The notes: generated by a model from the letters alone, not told the origin. A DNA stretch of 64,000 nt from WHSW01 sp963749365 (GCA_963749365.1 CAVVME010000003.1:1-64000), one strand, 5' to 3'; shown: positions 8,696 through 18,094, counted from the stretch's first letter. Program-made: numbers and translations.

Positions 8696-9790
8696 GGCCG
8701 GAGATCGCGGCCAACTTGGTCTCGATGCAGCGCAAGAGCTCGCGATAGGAGCTGCAGAAGGACTCGACGCCCTCGCGCTCGAGCTCGAGCGGTGATCGCC
8801 TCGAGGTCGAGTCCCTCGTACGCGGCAGCAGCCAGAACGGTCTCGGCTTCCCCGCTGTCGGCGTCGAGGGTCGCCTCGACTCGTCCGTGATCGCGGAAGG
8901 CGCGCAGCGTCGCATCGGGCATGGTGTTGATGACCCCGGCGCCGATCAGCTGCTCGACGTAGAGCACATCGGAGTAGTCCGGGTTCTTGGTCCCGGTGCT
9001 CGCCCAGAGCGGGCGCTGGGGCCGGGCACCGAGCGCCTCCAGGCGCTCCCAGCGCGACCCGCTGAAGCGCAGCAGGTAGCGGTCGTATGCGCGCTTGGCG
9101 TTGGCGACCGCGATCCGCCCGCGCAGTGGTGAGTTCGAGGCGAGCGCGGGATCGGCCTTGGTGTCGACGCGGGAGACGAAGAACGAAGCCACGGAGGTCA
9201 GTCCGCCGAGCTCCTCGTCCCGGCTCGGCACGCCGCTCGAGTCCTCGTAGATAGGCCTCGATCATCTGCTCGTAGCGACTGCACGGAGAAGAGCAGGGTC
9301 ACGTTGACGTTGACGCCGCGGGCGGTCAGTTCCTCAACGGCCTGCACGCCGGCCGCGGTGGCGGGGACCTTGATCAGCACGTTCGGGAGGTCGAGGCGGC
9401 TCCAGAGCTCCAGCGCCTGCTCGATCGTTCCGTCGGCGTCGTCGGCCAGGTCTGGCGTGCACTCGAGCGAGATGAATCCATCGGCGCCGAGACTCCGCTC
9501 GTAGGTGGGCCGAAGCAACCCGGCGGCCTGACGGATGTCCTCGAGTGCGAGCTCGAGGAAAAGCGCATGGGGGTCGTCGAGTCCCCGCGCGACCAGCTCC
9601 TGCAGTTGTGCGTCGTAGCGGTCCGAGTTCCGTGATCGCCTTGGCAAAGATCGTCGGGTTGGAGGTCGCGCCGGTGACGGCTGAACTCGCGCACGAGTCG
9701 CTCGAACTCTCCGCTCTCGAGTAGGTCCCGCGAGAGGGTGTCGAGCCAGATCGATACGCCGGCTTCGTGCAGTTGCTGCAGTCGCCCCAT
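8676..9790 (-). CDS. tal: Transaldolase (frameshifted)
   Basis: The start MGRLQQLHEAGVSIWLDTLS at 9790 is the standard actinobacterial Tal opening. It is followed in other frames by AVTGATSNPTIFAKAIT, PNVLIKVPATAAGVQAVEEL (Schiff-base lysine region), TSVASFFVSRVDTKAD, WASTGTKNPDYSDVLYV and a C-terminus ending GHGAILA. The ~371 aa length matches the TIGR00876 type. Frame changes are needed near 9690, 9625, 9280, 9240 and 8790. The enzyme moves dihydroxyacetone units between sugar phosphates in the pentose-phosphate pathway. Its stop lies inside the first codons of the GH15 gene, so both should be co-translated. Confidence 0.8.
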
Positions 9791-9872
9791 GGCCGTTCTC
9801 CTTCAACTCTAGGGCGGCGCAGGGCCGTCCCGATTGTCTCGCCACGCGATTAGCGTCGCCGGTGCCGAGTCC

Positions 9873-10437
9873 TTACATCGGTAGAGATGCCTGGCGCGGA
9901 TACGGGACGCGCCCCGCTCCGATCACGGCATGAGGGCTCGGTGCGTGTGCTTCGATCCTGTCGTCGCCATGCAGATCAAGCACCCGCCAACCGCGCGCAA
10001 GCAGTGCGTCTGCGATCAACCGGCGGTGACAGCGGCTCGGGTGCGCTTCGGCGCACATGATCGCGGTGTGTCGGGAGCGCGCCAGGTCCTCCAGCTGCAA
10101 GAGGCCGGCGGCGAACGCCGGCTCTGACATGTAGTCGGCATACGCGCGGAACGAAGCGTTGCGCCACCCGGAGTTGTCGGGGCGCTCAGGCACCTCCCCG
10201 GCGCTCGGAGGTTGATCGGGACGATGAGCGGCGGCCGCCCAGCGCATCGGCGAATGACTCATACGCGACGTCCGCCTTCGCGAGCGCGGTCGCGAGGGCG
10301 CGCGCGCTGAACTGCGGATTGCGCCGCGAGCCCGGAAAGCGCCGCACGTCGGCGATGGCCTCGATCCCGTGATCTTGGAGGAGGCCAAGGAATGCCTCGA
10401 TCGGATGCGTCGAATGACCCACGGTGACGATCTCCAT
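9873..10437 (-). CDS. DUF488 family protein (frameshifted)
   Basis: ATG 10437 opens MEIVTVGHSTHPIEAFLGLL, and IADVRRFPGSRRNPQF follows, both hallmarks of DUF488. After a frame change near 10230 the protein continues with WRNASFRAYADYM and CAEAHPSRCHRRLIADALL, the conserved Cys/His segment of the family, and stops at 9873. Length ~188 aa. The biochemical role of DUF488 is not established. The gene is the third in a run after an ECF sigma factor and an AhpD-like protein. Confidence 0.75.
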
Positions 10438-10442
10438 GGCGC

Positions 10443-10854
10443 TTACGCGGCGCGGTGGGGCTTGGCGTCCGCGGCAGCGTCGAGCGCCAGGGTCGCATGT
10501 GCGTAGGCGCCGCCGGCTCGCATCTCGGCAGCGACCCAGATCGCTTCCATCAGCTCCTGCTCGCTGGCGCCCGTCGCGGATCGCAGCCTTGGTGTGGCCT
10601 TGGATGCAATAGGGGCATTGGGTGACATGGGCGACCGCCACGGCGATCAGCTGCTTGGTCTTCTTGTCCAGCGCTCCGGCTGCGAAGACCTGTTTGCTGA
10701 ACTCTTGAAATGCATCGTGGGTGTCCGGAGCCAGCTGCTTTCGGCGCTCGGCGATCTCCGCCGTAGCGACCGGGTAGACGGGTGTGGCGGTTCTCGGCTG
10801 CGGGGCTGTGCGACGCCGGGGGATGATCGAGTGTGGTTTGGTGGAAGCGGTCAT
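10443..10854 (-). CDS. Carboxymuconolactone decarboxylase / AhpD-like protein (frameshifted)
   Basis: The sequence FSKQVFAAGALDKKTKQLIAV... CPYCIQGHTKAAI contains the AhpD-type CxxC-x3-H redox centre, followed after a frame change near 10580 by GASEQELMEAIWVAAEMRAGGAYAHA. The protein (~137 aa) is a small alkylhydroperoxidase-like thiol protein. ATG 10854 overlaps the sigma-factor stop as ATGA. Sigma-factor/AhpD-like pairs are known from ECF41-like loci, where the redox protein is a regulon member, though this sigma factor has no visible SnoaL extension. Confidence 0.78.
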
Positions 10855-11563
10855 GAGCTTGCTGTCTCCATGTAGTCGCCGACGCCCAATCCACGGGCGG
10901 CGAGTGCCGCTCGGAGCTTTTGCCGGGCGTCGTGGATGGTCTTGTAGAGCGCGCCGCGGGTCGTGTCGAGGCGCTCGGCCAGAACGTCGATGGGAACGTC
11001 GTTAAGCGTGGTCGCGACGAGAACGTCGCGCTGGTGCCGGCTGAGGTCGTCGGCGATCGCTTCCCGCAGAGCGGCGTAGAGCTCTGCTCGTCTCGGGATC
11101 CCGCTGAGGGGTCGAGCGATCGTCGGCGATCAGGGCCCAGGCGTCGGGCGCGAGCGGGACCTCGCGCCCCTGCCACGCGCGCCTGCGGACCTTCGTCGCG
11201 GCCTCGAGGAGCGCGAACTTGTAGGCCCAGGTGGTGAAACGACTGTCGCCGCGGAAGTCTCCGAGCTTCCTCAGGACCGCCACCAGAGCGTCGTCGGCGC
11301 TCTGGTGGGCGAGGTCGTCGTGGTCGTTGTCGCGCAGATGCGAGATCGCGCCACGGCGCCGGCTGACCTCAAACCGTGCTGCCTTCAAGAGCAGCGCATG
11401 TAGCGCTTGATGGCCGGCTCACGCTCCGGACCGTCGGCGCTGAGGCCGTCGATCCAGGCCTGCGACACGGGGTCGAGACCCAGGATCGGCTCGGCGCCGG
11501 CGGTCGGCACGGGCTTGGCACCGCCGGCGCGGGATTGGTCGGTGGGTTCATCGGACTGAGCAT
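10851..11563 (-). CDS. ECF RNA polymerase sigma factor (frameshifted)
   Basis: Region 2 is clear (DDLAHQSADDALVAVLRKLG, RFTTWAYKFALLEAATKVRR, AWQGREVPL). Region 4 follows in another frame (SRHQRDVLVATTLNDVPIDV, DTTRGALYKTIHDARQKLRA). Frame changes near 11515 and 11095 are required. The protein is strongly similar to the second sigma factor at 15736-16710, including the PILGLDP...W.DGL N-terminal stretch. The start at 11563 (MLSPMNPP) is the best available. It heads the sigma / AhpD-like / DUF488 run, and no anti-sigma gene is adjacent. Confidence 0.75.
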
Positions 11564-11712
11564 GACCCGCCGAAGCGCCTCCCGGGCATGGGGCGAGATG
11601 CCCATTTCCGGCTGCGTGAGCCGCGTCGGAAGCTGCTTGCAGGGCGCGATCTGAGACGAACGCCGCGGCGCACCGGGGGTAAGCTCCGCGGCCGGGCCGA
11701 CGCTAGTTGGCT

Positions 11713-12695
11713 ATGAGCCTCGACTTGATCGCGCTCGAGATGCGACCGACGTCCGCGCCGTTTCGGCTCGACCAACGAAGCCAGCTGCTGACCTGCGCGC
11801 GCGCGACACGCGTGAGGTGGCCGGGCTTCGCGCGCGCCAGGAGCCGTTCTGGCTCGATCTCGTGGGATCCAACGTCGGGCCCGAGCTCGAATCCCTGAGC
11901 CAAGGGATTGGCCTATCGCCCGACGCGACGCATGCCGCAACGCAATTCGGGCAGCGACCGCGGCTTGCCTCGTTGGGCGAGCACACGTTGCTCGTGCTTT
12001 TTGGCGCGACCGAAGGGCCCCGCGGACGATTCGAGACGGTCGAGGTCCACTTCCTGCTCGGGGCCGGCCACTTGGTCACGCTCCGCCGCGGTCAACTCCC
12101 CTCACTGGACTCACTGCGCGTGACGGATGGGGGGCGGCCGATCGCCGAGCCGGTGATCGGCGCCGTGATCGACAGCCTTTTTTCTGCGGTCGAGGCGATC
12201 GACGACGAGATCGATTTGTTCGAGGACGAGATCATCACGCAGCTCGACGAAAGCCAGATGCTGCGCGTGACCGAGCTCCGCCGCTCGCTTGTCGACCTCC
12301 GCCACGTTGCGACACCGCAGCGCGACCTCTTCCTCCGCCAGGCGGACGATCTGTCGGCGCTGCCGGGCATGGACTCGACGGGCGTGAAGGAGGCCGCATC
12401 GCGTCTGGTGGCCGCGCGTGACATGGTCGACTCGACCCGCGAGCTGGCGAGCGGAGCTTTGGATCTCTACCTCTCCTCCACCTCGAATCGGTTGAGTTTG
12501 TTCGCCGAACGGCTCACGATTCTGACCACAGTGGTCGTGCCGCTCGTCGTCTTGACCGGCTTCTTCGGACAGAACTTCGACTGGCTCGTGACTCGGGTTG
12601 ATGGTCTCGCGGCGTTCCTGGTGTTCGGCGTGGGCGCGCCGATCGCGCTCGTTGCCGGTCTCCTCTTCCTGCTGCGTCGACATGGATACGTGTGA
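11713..12695 (+). CDS. CorA-family divalent cation transporter with GQN motif (one frameshift)
   Basis: The body from EPFWLDLVGSN to the end is a standard CorA: a cytoplasmic alpha/beta domain, a long coiled stalk (EAIDDEIDLFEDEIITQLD... RHVATPQRDLFLRQ) and two C-terminal helices. The pore signature, normally GMN, reads GFFGQNFDWL here. The first helix is LTTVVVPLVVLTGFF and the second is FGVGAPIALVAGLLFLL, ending in RRHGYV. The N-terminal ~30 residues lie in another frame, with a change near 11810. It should carry Mg2+ or a related ion, but the GQN filter makes the ion uncertain. It is divergent from the sigma-factor run. Confidence 0.8.
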
Positions 12696-12745
12696 GCCAT
12701 GCCTCGACGCCGTAAGAACACGACTCAGGGCGACGCTAAGAGCAT

Positions 12746-13234
12746 ATGGGCAAGTTGAAAATGCACCCCGACCCACTGGATCCCGAATCCGGGCGCATCC
12801 AGCGGCTCCTGATGGTCGCTGACTCCGCAGTCGCATCGGTGGATGACCTGCCGGCCGCCGTGCGTGCCGTGATCGATGCGGCGGCCGAGGTATACGTCGT
12901 CACTCCCAGCCTTCCCGGGCGGCTCGCCTGGCTCACTGACGACATCGATCGGCTTCGGCACCTTGCGGACGAACGGCTCGACACGGTCCTGGGTCACATA
13001 CGCACGCTCAGCCCCGAGGCAGGCGGCAGGGTCGGCGATGAAATGCTGCTCACCAGCTTCGACGACGCCGTCGCGGATTTCCACCCCGACCACATCCTCA
13101 TCGGGCTACTCAGTTCGGAGCACAGGAACTGGCAGGAGCGGGGGCTCATCGAGCATGTGAAGGAGCGCTTCGGTTTGCCCCTGACGACCTACGCGATCGA
13201 TTGCGACGGGCATGTGCCCGGCCCGAGTTCCTGA
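12746..13234 (+). CDS. USP-like protein, paralogue of 21242-21658
   Basis: The 162 aa protein is uncharacterised. It aligns end to end with the protein at 21242-21658: VRAVIDAA.E..VVTPSLPGRLAWL, ADERLDTVLGHI, FDDAVADFHPDHILIGLL, WQERGLIEHVKERFGLPLT. The pattern of alternating hydrophobic strands ending in a conserved amphipathic WQERGL...RFGLP helix resembles a UspA-like Rossmann fold without the glycine-rich ATP loop. The gene lies 50 bp after CorA and is probably co-transcribed with it. Confidence 0.72.
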   Translation: MGKLKMHPDPLDPESGRIQRLLMVADSAVASVDDLPAAVRAVIDAAAEVYVVTPSLPGRLAWLTDDIDRLRHLADERLDTVLGHIRTLSPEAGGRVGDEMLLTSFDDAVADFHPDHILIGLLSSEHRNWQERGLIEHVKERFGLPLTTYAIDCDGHVPGPSS

Positions 13235-13275
13235 CGACGGTTCGCTCTAAAGGCGAGCTTCGCGATCGCTTGTGA

Positions 13276-13995
13276 TCAGCCTTCCGCGAGCTCGAACGCG
13301 TCCCCCTCGTGGCCGTTGACCCGTCCGTTTTCACCCAGGACCGCTGAACGCTCCGTGGCCTCGCGCTCGAAGGAATGGAGGAAGGCATCGTCGTGCCATG
13401 GATCGTGATGGACGAGCGCCAACTGTTGGACCGCGCAGCGGCGCGCGAAGGCGAGCGCGTCGGGAAGGCTTGAGTGACCCCAGCCGCGGTGGCGGGTGCT
13501 CGCTCTCTGAGTACTGGCAATCGTGGATTAACAGGGAGGCGTCTCGGGCGAGCCCGTGTCCGGAGAGCCAGCCCGTGTCGGCCGTCGCGATCTCGCGACC
13601 GAGTGCGGGTTCGTGATCGGGCAGGTAGCAGACGCTCGTCGTATCCTCGCCCGAGGCGGTAGCCGAGGGTAGGCTCCCGGTGGGCGACGAGCGAGGCCCT
13701 CAGCTCGACGGCACCGATGTGCCACGGCTCCGAGGGGACGTCGCGGAAAGTGACCTGCGGGCAGCTCAGAGATCTCGATTGGCGACAGGGGGTTCGAGAG
13801 GTAGCGGGCTAGGCGCTTCGCAGCGCTCGCCCGGCCGCCGGCGGGCCCCAGACCGTGATTTCGACCTGAGGGTCGAATAGAGGGGCGAAGAACAACAGGC
13901 TCTGAATGTGATCGAGATGGAGGTGGGTGAGCAGCAGGTGCAGCGTCCCACACCCCTCGGTGATCGCTGCTCCCAGTTCGCGGATCCCGGCGGGT
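13276..13995 (-). pseudogene. MBL-fold metallo-hydrolase, 5' end replaced, frameshifted
   Basis: From GIRELGAAI onward the sequence is a metallo-beta-lactamase-fold hydrolase of the RNase Z-like or phosphodiesterase type: LLLTHLHLDHIQSLLFF gives the HxHxDH metal motif. Further pieces (PLSPIEISELPA, LLIHDCQYSERE, LALVHHDPWHDDAFLHSF) supply the late Asp and His ligands, and the protein ends AFELAEG. Several frame changes are present. The normal first ~40 residues are missing; instead, upstream of about 13995 the sequence is acyl-CoA dehydrogenase. It is either a true chimeric pseudogene or an assembly join. Confidence 0.6.
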
Positions 13996-14375
13996 GACCG
14001 TCTCGTCCGTCGGCACGACGAACGCGCTGATCCCCCGGTGGCCCGCGTCCTTGTCGGTCTTCGCATAGACCGTGGTACCAGTCGGCGTAACCGCCGTTTG
14101 TGATGAAGCACTTGGAGCCATTGATGACGTATTTGTCACCCTGCTTCGTGGCGGTCGTCTTCATCCGTCTGAGCCGGCGTCAGGCCTGGTGAGGCAGGAT
14201 GCGAGCTTGAGCTCCTCGCTGAGCATGCCCAGAAAGTGCGCTTGACCTCCTTCGAGCCACCAAGCAATACCGGTGTCGCGGCGAGCTCGTTAGCGCCAAG
14301 CGTAGTCGCGATCGCAGCGCAGCCTCGGGCGAGCATCTCCCCGATCAGGCAGCTGTCGAGATAGGAGCGCCCACG
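13995..14375 (-). pseudogene. Acyl-CoA dehydrogenase internal fragment
   Basis: This stretch encodes YLDSCLIGEMLARGCAAIAT, ELAATPVLLGGSKEVKRTF, a frame-shifted LTEPGAGSD-like segment, KQGDKYVINGSKCFITNGG and HRGISAFVVPTDETVT. These are consecutive parts of the N-terminal and middle domains of a short-chain acyl-CoA dehydrogenase (roughly residues 60-190). Both ends are missing and at least two frame changes occur inside. It is joined directly to the headless metallo-hydrolase at about 13995. No functional protein is expected. Confidence 0.65.
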
Positions 14376-14438
14376 CCTGCGCCGTGGAGTACCGCGGAAC
14401 CGAGGCCGATAGGTGCTCGAGTGTTGCCGGGTCGGCAC

Positions 14439-14467
14439 CTCCGGTGCAGGCAGTGCCTGCACCGGAG
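14439..14467 (-). terminator. Perfect 13-bp hairpin downstream of doxX-like gene
   Basis: CTCCGGTGCAGGC (14439-14451) and its exact reverse complement (14455-14467) flank a three-base loop AGT. CTCGAG lies just outside on both sides. The hairpin sits 16 bp beyond the stop of the DoxX-like gene, where a terminator belongs, but no T run follows on either strand, so it may instead protect or process the mRNA end. Confidence 0.55.
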
Positions 14468-14483
14468 ATACTCGAGGCCGCCG

Positions 14484-15014
14484 TCAGGCGACTGCGCCGC
14501 GATGCGGCGACTCGTGGGCTCGACCGTTGGTCGAGTCGACGGTCGGGCGGTCAACCGCCTCGACGCTCCGGCGGTCGTTGGGGTTGGCGGAGTCCGCGCC
14601 GGCGAGGTGAAACAGCGTCAGCGCGCCGAGCAGGAGCCCGAAGTCGCGCAGGGCGATGTCGCCGTAGCCGCCGACCAGCAGCAGGCTGAGGATGATCCCG
14701 CCGAGCCAGGCCGCGACCAGCAGGCCGCCGAAGCGGGGCACGACCAAGACGATGATCCCGGCCAGGATCTCGACGACGCCGACCGCGTACATCGCGTCCT
14801 GGGCGCTGCCGGGGATGATGTCGTTGAACTCGTTGGCCAGATACGCGGTCCAGTTCTCGTTCATCACCTCGGCGAACTTGTCGAGGCCCATCAGGATCGG
14901 CAGCACGACGAAACCGATCCGCAGCAGGGTGAAGGCCTGGGCGACGGGATCGCTTCGCAGTCGTGCCATTGATGGGAACGGGATCGGCCGCAGGGTGGCG
15001 GCGATGGTGTTCAT
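14484..15014 (-). CDS. DoxX-family membrane protein
   Basis: The 176 aa protein has four hydrophobic helices (FTLLRIGFVVLPILMG, AMYAVGVVEILAGIIVLVV, GGLLVAAWLGGIILSLLLVG, LRDFGLLLGALTLFHLAG) with the FAEVMNENWTAYLA segment between the first two. This matches the DoxX/DUF417-like group of small quinone- or redox-associated membrane proteins. The extra C-terminal ~30 residues are hydrophilic. It reads intact. The substrate is unknown. Confidence 0.75.
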   Translation of the reverse strand: MNTIAATLRPIPFPSMARLRSDPVAQAFTLLRIGFVVLPILMGLDKFAEVMNENWTAYLANEFNDIIPGSAQDAMYAVGVVEILAGIIVLVVPRFGGLLVAAWLGGIILSLLLVGGYGDIALRDFGLLLGALTLFHLAGADSANPNDRRSVEAVDRPTVDSTNGRAHESPHRGAVA

Positions 15015-15134
15015 TTGATGCGTCTCCTTTCGGGGGGTGGTCGCTTGCTTAGCGACCGACCGGAGCCGGGTCTTACCTCCAGGCGTTCCAGCGTCTGCGA
15101 TGTCCCAGCTCGGCTTCGCGACGGCGCCGACCGC

Positions 15135-15433
15135 CTAGAGGGAGTCCTGGGCAGGGCTGCGCGCGTGAATGGGGCAGACGAGACCCCGATACCTAGCGCT
15201 GTAGACGAGGATGACGCTGATCGCGCCGATCTGGATCGCGCCGAGCACGATGAACACGAGCGCGCGGAAGCAGTAACGCGTGAATCGTCATCAGAACCGA
15301 CGCAAGAAGCCACAGCGAGAACGCGCTGCGGCTGATTCCGGCCGAGCATCGTTCGCGTATCAAGTGGCGAATCTGCGGCAAGTAGGCGTATCCCGCCAGC
15401 GATGCCCCACTCAGAGCCTAGCAACTCGCTCAT
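15135..15433 (-). CDS. PQ-loop (SemiSWEET-like) small membrane protein, frameshifted
   Basis: Starting at ATG 15433 the pieces read MSELLGSEWGIAGG, then in another frame a PQ motif (LPQIRHLIRERCSAGISRSA), FSLWLLASVLMTIHALLLP, then a third hydrophobic segment and SPAQDSL before the stop at 15135. A PQ-loop followed by S..FSLW and three helices in ~99 aa is the layout of SemiSWEET/PQ-loop transporters. Frame changes are needed near 15385 and 15250. A sugar or related solute is the family substrate; this is inferred only from the motif. Confidence 0.55.
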
Positions 15434-15467
15434 CGCGTCCTTTCCGAGCTGCACGATCCGCCGGGGG

Positions 15468-15770
15468 TCAGTCGCCGGGCGCAGGCTGCGCAGAGGCGGC
15501 CTCGGCTCCGACCAGGGCTCGAAGGCTCTGGTGATCCTCATCGCAGGCCCCACACCCTTCGAGGTGCGCCCGCATTCCCGGGACCGCCGCGTCAGCGTCG
15601 GCGTCACTCAGCTCGAGCTCGACGTAGCGATCGAGCTCTGCAAAGCACTCCTCGCAGCTCAGCTCGGGTCCCGCGGGTCCAAGCAGACGCTTGAGGAGGC
15701 TGCGATCGCTTGGGTTCGTGCATGTCGGCCCATCGTCATCTCCCCTCGTTCGTCTCGGCTTCCTCTGCAA
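15468..15770 (-). CDS. Zinc-finger (zf-HC2-like) anti-sigma-type protein
   Basis: The core CEECFAELDRYVELELSDAD... MRAHLEGCGACDED carries the C-x2-C ... H-x3-C-x2-C arrangement of small zinc-binding anti-sigma domains. It follows the ECF sigma gene with a ~35 bp overlap and no membrane helix is present, so it would be a soluble cytoplasmic partner. The start is uncertain: ATG 15770 lies inside the sigma gene, while an ATGACGATG just after the sigma stop would serve if one base is in error. The acidic spacer DADADAAVP is characteristic of this actinobacterial group. Confidence 0.72.
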   Translation of the reverse strand: MQRKPRRTRGDDDGPTCTNPSDRSLLKRLLGPAGPELSCEECFAELDRYVELELSDADADAAVPGMRAHLEGCGACDEDHQSLRALVGAEAASAQPAPGD

Positions 15771-16710
15771 ATCTCAGGCCCTGGTCGGCCAGGTGGGCGC
15801 GAAGCTTCTTGCGCGCGTCATGGACCGTCTTGTAGAGGGCGCCCCGGGTCGTGCTCAGCCGCTCGGCGAGGACGTCGATCGGCACCCCGTTGAGCGCGAT
15901 CGCGACGAGCACGTCGCGCTGATGCGGAGAGAGCTCGGTCTCGATCGCCGCGGCCAGGGAGCCGAGGACCTCGTGGTTCTCCGCGGCGGTCGCAGGTGAA
16001 TCGTCGGGTCCGGCGAGCACAGCCCAATGCTCGGGCTCGAGCGGGACTTCGCGGCCCTGCCAGGCGCGCCGGCGGAGCTTCACCGCCGCTTCGAGCAGTG
16101 CGAACTTGTAGGCCCAGGTGGTGAAGCGGCTCTCGCCCCGATAGGTGTCGAGCTTGTCGAGGATCGCGAGCATCGCGTCGGCGGCCGCCTGGTGGGCGAG
16201 ATCGTCGAGGTCGCCCCCGCGCAGGTGCGGATGGGATCCGCGCCGGCGGTTGATCTCGAACCGTGCCGCTCTGAGCAGCAGGTCGTGGAGGTGTCGTCGG
16301 GCTTCCTCGCCGCGCGCCCCATCCGCGCCGAGCCCGGACACCCAGGCCCTCGACTCGCGATCGGGGCCGAGCGCGGGTGGGGCTGGGGCGGGCGAGCTCA
16401 TCGCAAGGCCTGGCGGGGGTCCGGCCGGTGCCTGGACCCTAACAGCGGCGCTGTGGGGGGCCGTCAGCATGTCGTGCCCTCCCAGATCGAGCGGCGCCAG
16501 GATCCGTGCCGCGAGCGGAGGGGGACAGCCGCGTTCGACGAGCTCGATCAGGGCGTGCAGGTCGATCGCCCGTGCGGTCGCTACCGATGCCGCCAGGTTC
16601 GAGTCGAATCCGGCGCGCATGAGCTGCATTTGCCTCCAGGTGATCAGCTCGCTGCTGCCCGGCCGCTCCAGGTCGCTGCCCAGGGCTGCGCGTCTTGCTC
16701 TCGGCCACAT
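15736..16710 (-). CDS. ECF sigma factor with N-terminal helical extension
   Basis: Residues ~125-325 are an ECF sigma factor: region 2 (DDLAHQAAADAMLAILDKLD, RFTTWAYKFALLEAAVKLRR, AWQGREVPL) and region 4 (SPHQRDVLVAIALNGVPIDV, STTRGALYKTVHDARKKLRA). Residues ~22-76 (WRQMQLMRAGFDSNLAASVA, DLHALIELVERGCPPPLAAR, ILAPLD) match a small actinobacterial protein that is usually free-standing. If translation starts instead at ATG 16401 (MSSPAPAP), the product is an ordinary sigma factor. It is a paralogue of the sigma factor at 10851-11563 and is followed by a zinc-finger partner. Confidence 0.82.
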   Translation of the reverse strand: MWPRARRAALGSDLERPGSSELITWRQMQLMRAGFDSNLAASVATARAIDLHALIELVERGCPPPLAARILAPLDLGGHDMLTAPHSAAVRVQAPAGPPPGLAMSSPAPAPPALGPDRESRAWVSGLGADGARGEEARRHLHDLLLRAARFEINRRRGSHPHLRGGDLDDLAHQAAADAMLAILDKLDTYRGESRFTTWAYKFALLEAAVKLRRRAWQGREVPLEPEHWAVLAGPDDSPATAAENHEVLGSLAAAIETELSPHQRDVLVAIALNGVPIDVLAERLSTTRGALYKTVHDARKKLRAHLADQGLRFAEEAETNEGR

Positions 16711-16849
16711 ACTCAGTTAGCGCGCGCCTCCCGGCGGTTCTTACCTCAGGCCGCGATTTGCGGAGCGCTTCGGTCAACCGGGAGCGGCGACGTAAGAACA
16801 CCGGCCGGCCCGACGCAAAGGGCCCGAGAGTCCGATCCGAGGAGGAAGA

Positions 16850-18094
16850 ATGTCCGCTCAGCAGAGGTTCGTCATCGTCGGCGCCGGCCTGGCCGGAGCG
16901 AAGGCTGCAGAGACCCTGCGCCAGGAAGGTTTCGACGGTCGGTTGGTCCTGATCGGCGACGAGCCCGAGCGGCCGTACGAGCGCCCGCCGCTCTCGAAGG
17001 ACTACCTGCGTGGCGAAACCGCAGACAAGCCCTACGTCCATGCGGAGGACTTCTATCGCGACAACGAGATCGAGCTCTGGAGCTCGACCCGGGTGACCGG
17101 CCTCGGCGCCGGGTTGCGGCGAGCTGCTGCTGGAGGGGGATCGGCGCCTCGGTTATGGCCGCCTCCTGCTGACGACCGGCGCCGTGCCCCGTCGCCTCGA
17201 AGTTCCCGGGGCGAAACTCGATGGCATCCACTACCTGCGCACCCTCGCCGACTCCGAGCGGATCGGCGAGCGGATCGAGCGCGGTCAGCGCGCTGGTGGT
17301 CGTCGGCTCGGGTTGGATCGGCTCCGAGATCGCCGCCTCCGCTCGCCAGAAAGGTTGCGAGGTGACGATGATCGAGATGGCCTCGCTGCCGTTGGAGCGT
17401 GTGCTTGGGCCCCGAAGTCGGTCAGATCTACCTCGACATCCACCGCGACCATGGGGTCGAGTTCCTGCCCGAGACCACGGTCGAGCGCTTCGAGGGCCAA
17501 GGCTCGGTGGAGCGGGTCGTCACCCAGGACGGGGCCTCGATCGAGACCGAGTTCGTCGTCGTCGGCGTCGGCGTCGCGCCTCGCACTGGCCTGGTCGAGA
17601 CCGCGGGTCTTCGGGTCGACAACGGCGTCGTCGTCGACGAGCACCTCGAGAGCAGCGTCCCAGGCGTCTTCGCCGCGGGCGATGTCGCCAACGCCCACCA
17701 TCCCTTCTACGGCCGCCACCTTCGGGTCGAGCACTGGGCCAACGCGCTCAACCAAGGGCCGGTCGCCGCACGGGCGATGCTCGGGAAGGAGGTCGCCTAC
17801 GATGAGATTCCCTACTTCTTCTCCGACCAATACGAAGTCGGGATGGAGTACAGCGGCTTCGCCACGAGCTGGGACGAGGTCGTCTTCCGTGGCGACGTCG
17901 CGGCGAGGGAGTTCATCGCCTTCTGGCTCGAGGACGCTCGCGTGGTCGCGGGGATGAACGTCAACATCTGGGACGTCAACGACGCGATCCGCGAGCTGAT
18001 CCGGTCTCGACACACGGTCGATGCACGCATGCTCGCGGATCCCGATGTGCCCATCGACGCTCTCATTGCTGCGGCGACCGAGAACCGCGCATGA
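16850..18094 (+). CDS. Ferredoxin-reductase-type FAD/NAD(P)H oxidoreductase (frameshifted)
   Basis: The N-terminus RFVIVGAGLAGAKAAETL is an FAD-binding Rossmann motif, followed by PYERPPLSKDYLRG, the family landmark. The NAD(P) motif VVVGSGWIGSEIAASARQKG is in a second frame. The C-terminal half (VGVGVAPRTGLVE, VPGVFAAGDVANAHHP, RVEHWANALNQG) is intact, with the reductase C-terminal domain at the end. Frame changes near 17118, 17285 and 17405 are needed; total ~414 aa. The enzyme would feed electrons from NAD(P)H to a [2Fe-2S] ferredoxin or Rieske protein. It overlaps folE by 4 bp (ATGA). Confidence 0.82.

Noticed and set aside
6844..9790. Programmed ribosomal frameshifting in the transaldolase/GH15 genes
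   Set aside because: About fifteen changes in both directions without slippery sites or downstream structures cannot be programmed; consensus errors are simpler.
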